The notes: a model not told the origin generated them from the sequence alone. A stretch of 64,000 nt of DNA from Roseococcus thiosulfatophilus (GCF_017311575.1 NZ_JAFFQY010000062.1:124001-188000), one strand, 5' to 3'. Shown: positions 50,933 to 58,516, counted from the stretch's first letter. Numbers and translations: made by a program.

Positions 50933-50951
50933 GGCGCTGCAAAGCTTTTTT
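50918..50951 (+). terminator. Strong intrinsic terminator overlapping the pntB stop codon
   Basis: gctttgcagcgc (50918-50929), loop tgag, gcgctgcaaagc (50934-50945) is a perfect 12-bp stem followed by six T. The TGA stop (50930-50932) sits in the loop, so the left arm encodes the last pntB residues and a ribosome ending translation would cover the hairpin. Confidence 0.92.
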
Positions 50952-51086
50952 GTGCCCTCAAACGCCGGGCGGCGGCTCCGCCGCCTTGGCTTTCGCCGCG
51001 CCGCTGGTGTGCGGCCGGTAAGGTCAGTCGGGCGGCGCGCCGGCCGCAATGCGGCCGGATCCTTCATAGCCAGCTCTGAACGTCTT
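50952..51086. other. Structured non-coding stretch between pntB and rpsU, possible small RNA
   Basis: No gene is convincing. The stretch has several strong inverted repeats: ggcggcgg-ct-ccgccgcc near 50971 and cggccgca-a-tgcggccg at 51041-51057. It lies between the pntB terminator and a second plus-strand terminator at 51087, so any plus-strand transcript ending there would be a separate, short, non-coding RNA. No promoter could be placed, and GC-rich DNA forms hairpins readily. Confidence 0.3.
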
Positions 51087-51118
51087 GGGGCGCTCCTCTC
51101 TGGGGGGCGCCCCTTTTT
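51087..51118 (+). terminator. Intrinsic terminator, plus strand, no assigned gene
   Basis: ggggcgc (51087-51093), a 13-base loop, gcgcccc (51107-51113), then five T (51114-51118). Good stem and T-run. The nearest upstream plus-strand gene, pntB, already has its own terminator, so this is either a backup or the end of an unannotated transcript. Confidence 0.7.
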
Positions 51119-51136
51119 CCATTTCCGGCCTAACGC

Positions 51137-51167
51137 AAAAAGGGCGCCCACCCGAAGGTGGCGCCCT
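51137..51167 (-). terminator. rpsU terminator
   Basis: On the minus strand AGGGCGCC-ACC-TTCG-GGT-GGGCGCCCT forms a GC-rich stem (one bulge) followed by TTTTT, 31 bases beyond the rpsU stop. Confidence 0.88.
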
Positions 51168-51197
51168 GTCCGCGTGCGATATCAGGCAGAGGGGGCT

Positions 51198-51401
51198 TTA
51201 GAAGCCCTCGCGCTCCAGCCGCTTGCGCTCCACCTTGCGGGCGCGACGAACAGCCTCGGCGGCCTCACGGGCGCGGCGCTCGCTCGGCTTCTCGTAGTGG
51301 CGGCGAAGCTTCATCTCGCGGAACACACCCTCGCGCTGCAGCTTCTTCTTGAGCGCCTTGAGCGCCTGATCAACATTGTTGTCCCGGACGACGACTTGCA
51401 C
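51198..51401 (-). CDS. rpsU: Small ribosomal subunit protein bS21
   Basis: 67 aa, beginning with a GTG at 51401 ([20 protein letters not shown]), with AGGAGA ten bases upstream. The frame extends further upstream to 51512, but those residues have no S21 similarity and lie in the leader. The protein is basic and helical throughout ([20 protein letters not shown], ending RKRLEREGF), the usual S21 length in alphaproteobacteria. S21 is a late-binding 30S protein. It has its own terminator downstream, so it is probably a single-gene transcript. Confidence 0.96.
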   Translation of the reverse strand: MQVVVRDNNVDQALKALKKKLQREGVFREMKLRRHYEKPSERRAREAAEAVRRARKVERKRLEREGF

Positions 51402-51551
51402 GCGGGCGAATCTCCTGTTGGCGCTTTGGCCGATCAACGTGGAAAAGGCCCGTGGGCGCGAAAGCGCCCCGTGCCTTGCAATGCAGATAACATAGCCACC
51501 CCCCTCGCGCAAACCCCTTTCCTGTGGCCAAACGCGTCAACGGAGGTTCCC

Positions 51552-52064
51552 ATGGCCATTCTCAAGATCGCCCGCATGGGCCACCCGGTGCTGCTGGGAG
51601 AGGCCGCGCCCGTGCCGGACCCCACAACCCCCGACATGCGCCGCCTGGTGCGCGACATGGCCGAGACCCTGGCCGATGCCGGCGGCGTGGGCCTGGCGGC
51701 GCCCCAGGTGCACGTGCCGCTGCGCCTCTTCCTCTGGCGGGACGGGCCGGCGCTGAACGTGCTCTTCAACCCCGAACTGACGCCGCTGGACGACGCCATG
51801 GAGCTGGGCTGGGAAGGCTGCCTCTCCATCCCCGGGCTGCGCGGCCAGGTGCCACGCTTCGCCCGCCTCGCCTGGTCCGGGCAGGATGCCCAAGGAAATC
51901 GCGTCGCGGGCGAGGCGGAGGGCTTCGCCGCCCGTGTTCTTCAGCACGAGAATGACCATCTGAACGGCATCTTCTACCTGATGCGCATGGAGGACCTTTC
52001 GATGCTCGGCTTCACCGAGGAACTCGCCCGCGCGGCCGAAGCCGCGCGCGGAGATGCGCCATGA
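51552..52064 (+). CDS. def: Peptide deformylase
   Basis: 170 aa from the ATG at 51552, which has GGAGG close upstream; a longer open frame starts at 50952 but is non-coding there. The three PDF motifs are intact: GVGLAAPQ (near 48), EGCLSIPG (Cys metal ligand, near 95) and QHENDHLNG (His-Glu-x-x-His, near 138). It removes the formyl group from nascent proteins. The C-terminus resembles class I/III alphaproteobacterial enzymes. No fmt gene follows; a COQ9 gene overlaps its stop by four bases instead. Confidence 0.94.
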   Translation: MAILKIARMGHPVLLGEAAPVPDPTTPDMRRLVRDMAETLADAGGVGLAAPQVHVPLRLFLWRDGPALNVLFNPELTPLDDAMELGWEGCLSIPGLRGQVPRFARLAWSGQDAQGNRVAGEAEGFAARVLQHENDHLNGIFYLMRMEDLSMLGFTEELARAAEAARGDAP

Positions 52065-52624
52065 CCGACGACGCCCTGATCCTCGCCGCCGTCGCCCGGG
52101 CCAACCACATCGGCTGGACGCGCGAGACGCTGCGCCGCGCCTTGGAGGACCAGGGCGAGACCGCGGAGATGCTCGACAACGCCTTTCCCCGCGGCGTGGC
52201 GGGCGCGGTGGAGGCCTGGTGCGCGCTGGCCGATCGCCGCATGGAAGAGGAAGCGGCGGCCGAGGACATGACCGCGCTCCGCACCCCCCAGCGCATCCGC
52301 CGCGTCATCGAGCTGCGCCTGCGCGCGGCCGAGCCGGACCGCGAGGCCCTGCGTGCGGCCACCGCCCTGCTGGCCCTGCCCTGGAACATCCCCGTGGCGC
52401 TGCGCTGCACGGCCAACACGGCGTCTTCCATCTGGTATGCGGCCGGCGACAGCTCGGCCGACTTCTCCTGGTACACGCGCCGCGCCACGGTGGCCGCGAT
52501 CTACACCGCCACCTTGGCCTATTGGATGCGCCCACAGGCGCCCGAGATGGAAGATGTGCTGGAATTCCTGGATCGGCGCCTGTCGGAGCTACCTAAACCC
52601 AAGCCAAAACAAGAACATGCATGA
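52061..52624 (+). CDS. COQ9 family protein (ubiquinone biosynthesis accessory)
   Basis: 187 aa. The protein matches the bacterial/mitochondrial COQ9 fold related to TetR: helical N-terminus with HIGWTRETLRRALEDQG and FPRGVAGAVEAWCALADRRM, and the highly conserved lipid-binding region SSIWYAAGDSSADFSWYTRR with ATVAAIYTATLAYWM. Mitochondrial COQ9 binds ubiquinone intermediates and supports COQ7 hydroxylase; bacterial members are presumed similar. A four-base overlap links it to def. The final tail (PKPKPKQEHA) is low complexity. Confidence 0.93.
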   Translation: MTDDALILAAVARANHIGWTRETLRRALEDQGETAEMLDNAFPRGVAGAVEAWCALADRRMEEEAAAEDMTALRTPQRIRRVIELRLRAAEPDREALRAATALLALPWNIPVALRCTANTASSIWYAAGDSSADFSWYTRRATVAAIYTATLAYWMRPQAPEMEDVLEFLDRRLSELPKPKPKQEHA

Positions 52625-52733
52625 AGAGGCTTCGCGCGGGGATGAGTTCCCTGTAAAGCTTTCGGTGGGATGCCGAGTCGCGCGCCGAATGGCGGCTTCA
52701 AGGCAGGGGATCTTTCTTTCGGGGGATAGCGCC

Positions 52734-53225
52734 ATGGCGCGCAAATTCATGCTGATGGGCGGCATCGCCGCCGTCATGGCCGTGCCGAGCCTGGCACTCG
52801 CCACCTGCCTGCGGCCGGCGGAAAGGACGGCGTTCGACATCCGCGCGCTGCAAAGCCAGCTGATGGTCGTGGCGCTCTCCTGCCAGCAGCACGACAGCTA
52901 CAACGCTTTCGTGACGCGTTTCCGCAGCCAGCTGGGCGAAGCGCACCGCGGGGTCACGGGCTACTACCAGCGGGCCTCGGGCCGCCAGGCGCAGCGCGAG
53001 ATGGACCAGTACATCACGAACCTGGCCAACAACCAGATGCAGGTCGGCATCACCCAGGGCTCGCATTTCTGCCAGAACCAGCTGCCGCTGTTCCAGCAGG
53101 CGATGGGCGCCTCCTCGCTCGCGGACCTCGCGGCCATCACGCAGCGGGCGAGCATCCCGCAGCCCATCACCACCGACAACTGCCCTGTGCCGCCGGCGCG
53201 GCAGCAGCGGGCCAGCGCGCGCTGA
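52734..53225 (+). CDS. Exported hypothetical protein
   Basis: 163 aa from the ATG at 52734. A signal peptide (MARKFMLMGGIAAVMAVPSL, cleaved near ALA-T) leads to a helical mature protein with four cysteines: TCLRPAERTAFD, ALSCQQHDSYNAF, GSHFCQNQLPLFQQ and DNCPVPPARQQ, which could form two disulfides in the periplasm. No family recognised by eye. It has its own terminator downstream and sits between def-COQ9 and an OmpA-family gene. Confidence 0.72.
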   Translation: MARKFMLMGGIAAVMAVPSLALATCLRPAERTAFDIRALQSQLMVVALSCQQHDSYNAFVTRFRSQLGEAHRGVTGYYQRASGRQAQREMDQYITNLANNQMQVGITQGSHFCQNQLPLFQQAMGASSLADLAAITQRASIPQPITTDNCPVPPARQQRASAR

Positions 53226-53263
53226 CCACGGCTTCACGGCGGGCCATTCGGCCCACGGACGGA

Positions 53264-53291
53264 AGGCGGCCTCCAGGGGCCGCCTTTTTTT
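53264..53291 (+). terminator. Intrinsic terminator of the 52734 gene
   Basis: aggcggcc-tccagg-ggccgcct is a perfect 8-bp stem followed by seven T, about 40 bases after the stop codon. Confidence 0.93.
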
Positions 53292-53318
53292 GTGCCAGTG
53301 GGGGGCTGGGGCGTGCCC

Positions 53319-53347
53319 AAAAGAAAAGGGGCGCCTTTCGGCGCCCC
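53319..53347 (-). terminator. Intrinsic terminator of the OmpA-family gene
   Basis: On the minus strand GGGGCGCC-GAAA-GGCGCCCC, a perfect 8-bp stem with a GNRA-type loop, followed by TTTTCTTTT, 31 bases after the stop. Confidence 0.93.
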
Positions 53348-53378
53348 TTCCCAAGTCCAGCCTTGGAAGGCCCTGCGA

Positions 53379-54461
53379 TTAGCGCAGGACGATTTCCACG
53401 CGGCGGTTCTGCGGCTCGCGCACGCCCTGGGCGGTCGGGACGAGCGGACGATCGAAGCCGAAGCCCTGGATCGTGATCTCGTTCCGGTTGATGCCACGGC
53501 GCACCAGCTCGGCGGCCACCGCCTCGGCGCGACGCACCGACAGACGCTGGTTGTAGGCGGCGGCACCGGTGCGGTCCGCGTGGCCCGAGACCTCGATGCG
53601 GGTCGAGGACACGGTGCGGGCGTTGGTGGCGGCCTCCGCGATGATCTGGCGGGCGCGGTCGGTCAGGTCAGCGCGATCCCAGTCGAAGAAGACCAGGAAG
53701 GTGCGGGCCGGGGCCGGGGCCGGGGCGGGCGCCGGGGCCACGACCGGCGCGGGCGCCGGCGTGTTGAAGGCGTAGCGCAGGCCGACCAGGACCGAGTGGT
53801 TGTAGTTCTCGGCCTTGAACACCGAACGCTGGCCAGCCAGGTCACCCGTGCCCACGAAGGTCACGGAGGGCTCCAGCGTGCCCATGAAGCGGTACTCGGT
53901 GGTCAGCGACAGGCCGGGGAGCAGGGCGTCCATGCCGACGGCCGCACCGACGATCGCCTGGTAGGCGAAGCGGCCGTCACGGCTGTTGGCGACGATGCCG
54001 CCCGTCGCGTCGGAGGCGCGGACGCGGTTGAAGTCGCTCCACACGTAACCGGCACCGGCGCCGACATACGGGGTGATGTTGAAGCCACCCAGGTTCAGGC
54101 CGAGGTTGTAGAAGTCATAGTAGGCGTTGCCCATCACGCCGTACTGGTAGATGTTGCCACCCGCGTTCGGAGCGCGCGAGCCCGAGCCGCTGAGGCGGTT
54201 CACGGCATTCCAGCGGAAGTTCGCCTCGACCTCGGCGCGGATGCCGTTGCCGAAGCCCCAGCCCACGGCGCCCACCGCGGCGACGCCCACGTCGGAGCGG
54301 ACCACGGCGCTCTCGCCGGCCAGGCGCTGGACGCGGTCCTGGTTGTAGTTCGCACCGACGCCGGCGCCGACATAGAGGCCGGTCACGGGCATGGTCTGGG
54401 CCTGGGCGGCCACGGGCAGCGACAGCACGGTCGCCGCGAGAAGGGCCTTCTTGAAGCTCAT
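53379..54461 (-). CDS. OmpA-family outer-membrane protein
   Basis: 360 aa from the ATG at 54461 with AAGGAGA eight bases upstream. Signal peptide KKALLAATVLSLPVAAQAQT; then an eight-strand beta-barrel of the opacity-porin type (VTGLYVGAGVGANYNQDRVQ, LNLGGFNITPYVGAGAGYVW, SVLVGLRYAFNTP); a Pro/Ala linker (APAPVVAPAPAPAPAPA); and an OmpA-like peptidoglycan-binding domain with IEVSGHADRTGAAAYNQRLS and ending QNRRVEIVLR. It tethers the outer membrane to the cell wall. A monocistronic unit with its own terminator. Confidence 0.95.
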   Translation of the reverse strand: MSFKKALLAATVLSLPVAAQAQTMPVTGLYVGAGVGANYNQDRVQRLAGESAVVRSDVGVAAVGAVGWGFGNGIRAEVEANFRWNAVNRLSGSGSRAPNAGGNIYQYGVMGNAYYDFYNLGLNLGGFNITPYVGAGAGYVWSDFNRVRASDATGGIVANSRDGRFAYQAIVGAAVGMDALLPGLSLTTEYRFMGTLEPSVTFVGTGDLAGQRSVFKAENYNHSVLVGLRYAFNTPAPAPVVAPAPAPAPAPARTFLVFFDWDRADLTDRARQIIAEAATNARTVSSTRIEVSGHADRTGAAAYNQRLSVRRAEAVAAELVRRGINRNEITIQGFGFDRPLVPTAQGVREPQNRRVEIVLR

Positions 54462-54652
54462 CTTTGCTTCTCCTTGAAACACGCTTGTTATCCGGTCGCG
54501 GCGTGAGAGACCCGTGACGAGCACCACCATCCCGCTGCGTAGTATGACAATAACACCGGGCATCGGTTAGTTGTAGCACCCCGTAGGGCATTTCACGCAC
54601 ATGTGGCAGAAACACCACAGTCATGATGGCGCCCAGGCAACAGGTGGTTCAT

Positions 54653-55780
54653 CTACCAGCCACCTGGCCGCCACCCTTTTTCGAGGGAAGATATTTTCCC
54701 CAAGGAAAGCAGCAGGTTGGCGTGACCCAGCTTACGCCCTGCCCGCGCCTCTTCCTTGCCATACCAATGGGCCACCACCTGGGGTGCGGCGACCATCTCC
54801 GGCCAGGCGGCCAAGCCTTCGGGGCCGACCAGGTTTCGCATCACCGAATCGGCGTGCCGGGTTGCAGGGCCCAACGGCAACCCAACCACCGCGCGAACAT
54901 GCTGCTCGAACTGCCCGCACAGGCAGGCATCCATGGTCCAGTGGCCGGAATTGTGGGGGCGGGGCGCGATCTCATTCCCCAGCAAGGTTCCGTCGGCGAG
55001 CAGGAACATCTCCAGCGCCACGATTCCCACAAGGTCCAGCGCCTCGGCCACGCGGCGCACATTCTCCCGTGCGGCCGCCGCGGTGGCCTCCGGCACCCGG
55101 GCGGGGGCGAAGGACAGGTCGAGGATGTGATGGCGGTGGTGGTTCTCCACCGCGTCATACACCACGACGGTGCCATCCGCGCCCCGCGCCGCGATGGCCG
55201 AGACCTCGCCCGCGAAGGGCACGAAGGCCTCCAGGATCAAGGGTTTGGGCTCCAGCCGCGCATAGGCGGGGGCGATGTCCTCCGGCGTGCGGAGCACCGC
55301 CTGGCCGCGCCCGTCATAGCCCATGCGCGTGGTCTTGAGCACGGCGGGCAGGCCGATGCGCGCCACGGCCGCGTGCAGTTCCGCTTCGCTGCCCACCTCG
55401 GCCCAGGGGGCGACGGGCACGCCGGCCTCGGCCAGGAAGCGCTTCTCCCGCACGCGGTCCTGGCCGATGGCCAGCACGCCCAGGCCGGGGCGGCAGGGCA
55501 CCCTGCCCTCCAGCGCGGCCAGGGTCGCGGCGGGCACGTTCTCGAATTCGAAGGTGACGACATCCACCTCCGCGGCGAAGCGGTGCAGCGCCGCCACATC
55601 TTCATAAGGTGCGACCGTGCGGGCGGCGGCCACCTGCATGCCCGGCGAATCGGCGTCCGGGGCATAGACATGGGCGCGGTAGCCCAGGCGGGCTGCGGCC
55701 ATGGCGCTCATCCGCCCCAGCTGTCCGCCGCCCAGGATGCCGATGGTCGAGCCCGGCGGCAGCGGCTCAGGCCGGGTCAT
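54653..55780 (-). CDS. purK: 5-(carboxyamino)imidazole ribonucleotide synthase
   Basis: 375 aa from the ATG at 55780, overlapping purE by 14 bases. ATP-grasp enzyme that carboxylates AIR with ATP and bicarbonate. Evidence: [20 protein letters not shown] at the N-terminus, VAIGQDR-type segment [35 protein letters not shown] (ATP-grasp loop), [35 protein letters not shown] and [20 protein letters not shown]. All are typical of PurK. It follows purE in the classic order. Confidence 0.96.
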   Translation of the reverse strand: MTRPEPLPPGSTIGILGGGQLGRMSAMAAARLGYRAHVYAPDADSPGMQVAAARTVAPYEDVAALHRFAAEVDVVTFEFENVPAATLAALEGRVPCRPGLGVLAIGQDRVREKRFLAEAGVPVAPWAEVGSEAELHAAVARIGLPAVLKTTRMGYDGRGQAVLRTPEDIAPAYARLEPKPLILEAFVPFAGEVSAIAARGADGTVVVYDAVENHHRHHILDLSFAPARVPEATAAAARENVRRVAEALDLVGIVALEMFLLADGTLLGNEIAPRPHNSGHWTMDACLCGQFEQHVRAVVGLPLGPATRHADSVMRNLVGPEGLAAWPEMVAAPQVVAHWYGKEEARAGRKLGHANLLLSLGKISSLEKGWRPGGW

Positions 55781-56258
55781 GCGGCACGCCCTCGGTCTGC
55801 GCGGCCCGCCAAGCGCCGAGCCTTGCCGCCAGCGCCGCATCGGACAGCGCCAGGATGGAGGCCGCCAGCAGCCCCGCATTGATGGCGCCCGCCCGGCCGA
55901 TGGCCAGCGTCCCCACCGGCACGCCGCCGGGCATCTGCACGATGGAGAGCAGCGAATCCATGCCCTTCAGCGCATGGGATTCGACCGGCACGCCGAGCAC
56001 GGGCAGCGCCGTCATGCTGGCGGCCATGCCGGGCAGGTGCGCCGCCCCGCCCGCGCCCGCGATGATGACCTTGAGCCCCCGCCCCGCCGCGCCGCGCGCG
56101 TAGTCGAACAGGCGTTCGGGCGTGCGGTGGGCCGAGACCACCCGTGTCTCGTGCGGCACGCCGAGTGCCGAGAGGGTCTCGGCGGCGTGGCGCATCGTCT
56201 CCCAGTCGGAGCGGCTGCCCATGATGACGCCCACCAGGGGGGCAGTGTCGTTGGTCAC
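55767..56258 (-). CDS. purE: 5-(carboxyamino)imidazole ribonucleotide mutase
   Basis: 163 aa from a GTG at 56258 in a GTGA overlap with the DUF465 gene stop; upstream frame to 56483 has no PurE character. It converts N5-CAIR to CAIR. Class I PurE motifs: [80 protein letters not shown] and [16 protein letters not shown]. The serine, aspartate and histidine of the active site are present. Operon DUF465-purE-purK. Confidence 0.96.
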   Translation of the reverse strand: MTNDTAPLVGVIMGSRSDWETMRHAAETLSALGVPHETRVVSAHRTPERLFDYARGAAGRGLKVIIAGAGGAAHLPGMAASMTALPVLGVPVESHALKGMDSLLSIVQMPGGVPVGTLAIGRAGAINAGLLAASILALSDAALAARLGAWRAAQTEGVPHDPA

Positions 56259-56458
56259 GCGATGATATCCGGCACCAATTGGCTCTCCAGCCAGGCGATT
56301 TCGTCCTTCAGCTTCAGCTTGCGCTTCTTGAGGCGTACAAGCTGGAGCTGGTCGCCCAGGCTGCCATCCAGCCGCGCGATCACCGTGTCGAGGTCGCGGT
56401 GTTCGCTGCGGAGTTCGTGCAGGCGGCGCAGCAGGGCTTCGCGGTCTTCGAGCATCAC
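56255..56458 (-). CDS. YdcH/DUF465 small helical protein
   Basis: 67 aa. A short, charged helical hairpin: [20 protein letters not shown], then [20 protein letters not shown] and [20 protein letters not shown]. The R-L-K-K-R-K-L-x-L-K-D-E pattern is the DUF465 signature (GTP-binding-protein name in some databases is unsupported). It lies directly before purE and overlaps its GTG start by four bases, so translation is coupled. A second DUF465 protein is encoded divergently at 56673. Confidence 0.9.
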   Translation of the reverse strand: MMLEDREALLRRLHELRSEHRDLDTVIARLDGSLGDQLQLVRLKKRKLKLKDEIAWLESQLVPDIIA

Positions 56459-56672
56459 GTCCTGAGGCCACCCCTGGTTTCACCCGGGCCCGTTAACGCA
56501 AAAAACATCGCGTCGCGGGCAGGCTTCGGGATAGCATGCCAGGGTGGCGGTGCAACAGCAGCACTGGCACGCGACCCGGGCCGCATGACCGGTTCCCCCA
56601 TGCGGCGATCCCCGCCTCCGGCCTGGCCGGCGGCGCCCCGGGAAGGAGCCCACGGATGGAAGAGGATACGCG

Positions 56673-56843
56673 ATGATCCATGCCCCGAGGCTGAATGCCC
56701 TGGAGACCCGTCACGCCAACCTTGAACAGCGCATCGCCCAGGAGGGCGCCCGCCCCCGGCCGGATGATGGAGCGCTGGCCCGCCTGAAGCGGGAAAAGCT
56801 TCAACTGAAGGAAGAAATGGAACGCCTGCGCCGCGCGAACTAG
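56673..56843 (+). CDS. Second YdcH/DUF465-type small protein (56 aa)
   Basis: A short gene, ATG at 56673 to TAG at 56843. The peptide begins MIHAPRLNALETRHANLEQR and ends LARLKREKLQLKEEMERLRR plus AN. The L-K-R-E-K-L-x-L-K-E-E core is the same as in the 56255-56458 protein, and the whole forms two charged helices. GGAAGAGG lies eight to fifteen bases upstream. The two DUF465 genes are divergent, about 214 bases apart. An inverted repeat begins at the base after its stop codon. The call rests on the motif and coding pattern; there is no other evidence of expression. Confidence 0.72.
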   Translation: MIHAPRLNALETRHANLEQRIAQEGARPRPDDGALARLKREKLQLKEEMERLRRAN

Positions 56844-56887
56844 CGGCTGGCCGCCTTCGGTGGTCACCACCGAAGGCGTGGATCAGC
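56844..56887. terminator. Large inverted repeat between convergent genes, possible bidirectional terminator
   Basis: The core cgccttcggtggt-c-accaccgaaggcg (56852-56878) is a perfect 13-bp inverted repeat; cggctg/cagccg extends it outward with an internal loop. It starts right after the second DUF465 stop and ends 26 bases before the trcR stop. No T-run follows on either strand, so it may slow polymerase or protect 3' ends. Confidence 0.6.
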
Positions 56888-56913
56888 CGCCAGGCTAAGG
56901 TCGCGGCGCCTTG

Positions 56914-57492
56914 CTACTCCGCGTCGGTGCCCACGGGCAGCGGCGCGGGGACGGCCTTGCCCTCGGCCTTCAGCCGTTCCTGCGCGGCCGTGACGGCGAC
57001 GTTCAGCGCACTCTGGGTGCACAGCCCCAGGATCACGGGGTCACGTGCCTTGATGTTCGGGCTGTTCCAGTGCGTCTTGTCGCGCACCTTCTCAATGGTT
57101 TCCTTGGTGGTGCCCAGCAGCTTGGCCACCTGCGCGATGGACAGCTCCGGGTGGTTCCGCAGCAGCCAGGCAATGCCGTCCGGACGGTCATTGCGCTTGG
57201 CCACAGGGGTGTAGCGCCCGCCCTTCCCGCGCGACTTGGACTGGGGCACGGCATTGGGCGCCAGCGACAGGCGCGCGGAGGTGTCCGCCTCACACCGCGC
57301 GATGTCCTCGCGCGAGACCTGCCCGTTCGCCACGGGGTCATAGCCGATGATGCCCTGCGCCACCTCGCCATCCGCGATGGCCTGCACCTCCAGCGGGTGC
57401 ATCTGCACGAAATCCGCGATCTGCTCGAAGGAAAGTGAGGTCTTCTCGATCAGCCACACGGCGGTGGCCTTGGGCATGAGGGGTTGGGCCAT
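56914..57492 (-). CDS. trcR: Cell-cycle transcriptional regulator TrcR (DUF1013)
   Basis: 192 aa, a normal length for this alphaproteobacterial family. It begins MAQPLMPKATAVWLIEKTSL, then FEQIADFVQMHPLEVQAIAD and GEVAQGIIGYDPVANGQVSR, with a helix-turn-helix-like segment near LSIAQVAKLLGTTKETIEKV and DKTHWNSPNIKARDPVILGL. The sequence is nearly diagnostic for DUF1013. TrcR is described as a CtrA-linked transcription factor in Caulobacter-type cells; the role here is by homology. It is divergent from the DUF1192 gene. Confidence 0.92.
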   Translation of the reverse strand: MAQPLMPKATAVWLIEKTSLSFEQIADFVQMHPLEVQAIADGEVAQGIIGYDPVANGQVSREDIARCEADTSARLSLAPNAVPQSKSRGKGGRYTPVAKRNDRPDGIAWLLRNHPELSIAQVAKLLGTTKETIEKVRDKTHWNSPNIKARDPVILGLCTQSALNVAVTAAQERLKAEGKAVPAPLPVGTDAE

Positions 57493-57659
57493 GGGGTCAT
57501 CCGTCAGGTCGGCGCCCGGAAAAGGACACCATCAGAATTGCAGTGCGCGCCGCGGGGCACGCACACAGCGAAGCACACTGGGGGCACGCGGCCGACTGTG
57601 AGAAGCCCTATAGTGGTAGCCCCGCATTGGGCCAAGCCCTGAAACGAAAGCCCATCACC

Positions 57660-57851
57660 ATGCTCGATGAAGATGCGCCCTCGAAACCACATAAAAACTT
57701 CACCCCGGCGGCACTGGCCGAATGGTCGGAGACGGATTTGCGCGACTACATCACGCAATTGCAGGCCGAAATCGCCCGTGCCGAACAGGCCATCGCGGCC
57801 CGCGCCTCCCAGCGCCAGGCGGCCGAGGCGTTTTTTCGCCGCCAGGCATGA
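57660..57851 (+). CDS. DUF1192 small protein
   Basis: 63 aa from the ATG at 57660; the open frame upstream to 57543 is non-coding. The C-terminal part LRDYITQLQAEIARAEQAIA followed by ARASQRQAAEAFFRR is the DUF1192 helix, with LSEWS-like AALAEWSETDL before it. These 60-residue proteins are widespread in alphaproteobacteria, often near trcR or other cell-cycle genes, and have no known function. Confidence 0.88.
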   Translation: MLDEDAPSKPHKNFTPAALAEWSETDLRDYITQLQAEIARAEQAIAARASQRQAAEAFFRRQA

Positions 57852-57878
57852 AAAGGGCCGGGGGTCGCCCCCCGGCCC
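57851..57878 (-). terminator. hsp20 terminator
   Basis: On the minus strand GGGCCGGGGG-GCG-ACCCCCGGCCC type stem (57855-57878) is followed by TTTT, 16 bases beyond the hsp20 stop. It abuts the stop codon of the convergent DUF1192 gene and may serve both. Confidence 0.8.
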
Positions 57879-57893
57879 GGTCGCGTCAGGCGC

Positions 57894-58355
57894 TCAGGCC
57901 GCCTGCTGTTCCAGCACCGGCCGCGTGGCGGGTGCGGCCGCCTCGATCGCGATGCGGCGGGGCTTCAGCGCCTCCGGCACCTCGCGCTTCAGGGCCACGT
58001 GCAGCAGGCCGTTCTCCAGCCGCGCGCCCTGCACGACCAGATGGTCGGCCAGGACGAAGCGGCGCTCGAAGGCGCGGCCGGCGATGCCGCGATGGATGTA
58101 GCGGCGCTCACCCGGCTGTTCGGCCGCCTTGCCGCTGACATGCAGCGTGTCCTCGCGCAGCACCACCTCGATGTCCTCGGGGCCGAAGCCGGCCACGGCC
58201 ATGGTCAGCACATAGCTGTCATCGCCGGTCATCTCGATGTTGTAGGGCGGGTAGGCCTGGGCCTCGGGCTGGAGGCGCGCGCCGTCCAGCATGCGGGCGA
58301 AGCGGTCAAAGCCGATCGCGGTGCGGAGAAGGGGAGAGAAATCAACAGCGTTCAT
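57894..58355 (-). CDS. Small heat-shock protein, Hsp20/IbpA type
   Basis: 153 aa from the ATG at 58355, with AGGAGG seven bases upstream. ATP-independent holdase chaperone. N-terminus NAVDFSPLLRTAIGFDRFAR is the class A alphaproteobacterial form; the alpha-crystallin domain runs about residues 38-130 with YNIEMTGDDSYVLTMAVAGF, VVLREDTLHVSGKAAEQPGE, YIHRGIAGRAFERRFVLADH and ENGLLHVALKREVPEALKPR. The C-terminal I-x-I/V anchor is present as RRIAIEAAA. A ROSE-like hairpin sequesters its ribosome-binding site. Confidence 0.94.
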   Translation of the reverse strand: MNAVDFSPLLRTAIGFDRFARMLDGARLQPEAQAYPPYNIEMTGDDSYVLTMAVAGFGPEDIEVVLREDTLHVSGKAAEQPGERRYIHRGIAGRAFERRFVLADHLVVQGARLENGLLHVALKREVPEALKPRRIAIEAAAPATRPVLEQQAA

Positions 58356-58359
58356 CGCT

Positions 58360-58382
58360 GAACCTCCTGCAAAGCAAGGTCC
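58360..58382 (-). promoter_or_regulatory. ROSE-like RNA thermometer hairpin over the hsp20 ribosome-binding site
   Basis: The leader RNA directly before the hsp20 ATG reads GGACCUUGCU-UUGC-AGGAGGUUC. The two arms pair G-C, G-U, A-U, C-G, C-G, U-A, U-G, then a bulged G, then C-G and U-A, closing a UUGC loop. The UUGCU opposite the AGGAGG Shine-Dalgarno with a bulged G is the known ROSE pattern (U-U/C-G-C-U) that melts at heat-shock temperature. ROSE leaders are typical of alphaproteobacterial hsp20 genes. Further hairpins lie upstream in the leader (GUGGGG/CCCCAC and CCGGGG/CCCCGG). Confidence 0.75.
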
Positions 58383-58480
58383 GTGTGGGGTGGCCGTCCA
58401 GGGCGCCCCACCAGGGCGGCGCCGCTTCCGGTCCACGCCGGGGCCCATCAGGCACCCCGGCACCGCAGGAGGTATTTTTC

Positions 58481-58507
58481 CGCGCCCCCCGTTTCAAGGG
58501 GGGCGCG
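58481..58507 (-). terminator. GC-rich hairpin after rpmE, with a CTTGAAA heat-shock-like element in its loop region
   Basis: cgcgcccccc (58481-58490), loop gtttcaa, ggggggcgcg (58498-58507) is a perfect 10-bp stem nine bases past the rpmE stop. No T-run follows, so it is a poor classical terminator. On the minus strand CTTGAAA (58498-58492) matches the RpoH -35 consensus; a good RpoH -10 was not found at the right distance. Confidence 0.45.
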
Positions 58508-58516
58508 CGACGGGCC

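Noticed and set aside
49481-51151. A 556-residue minus-strand frame opposite pntB, rich in His, Asp and Gln
   Set aside because: Antisense shadow of a membrane protein gene; no start signal, no domain.
58481-58507. A complete RpoH promoter for hsp20
   Set aside because: CTTGAAA is an exact -35 match, but it lies inside a perfect hairpin and no good -10 is found at the needed distance; only the -35-like element is noted.
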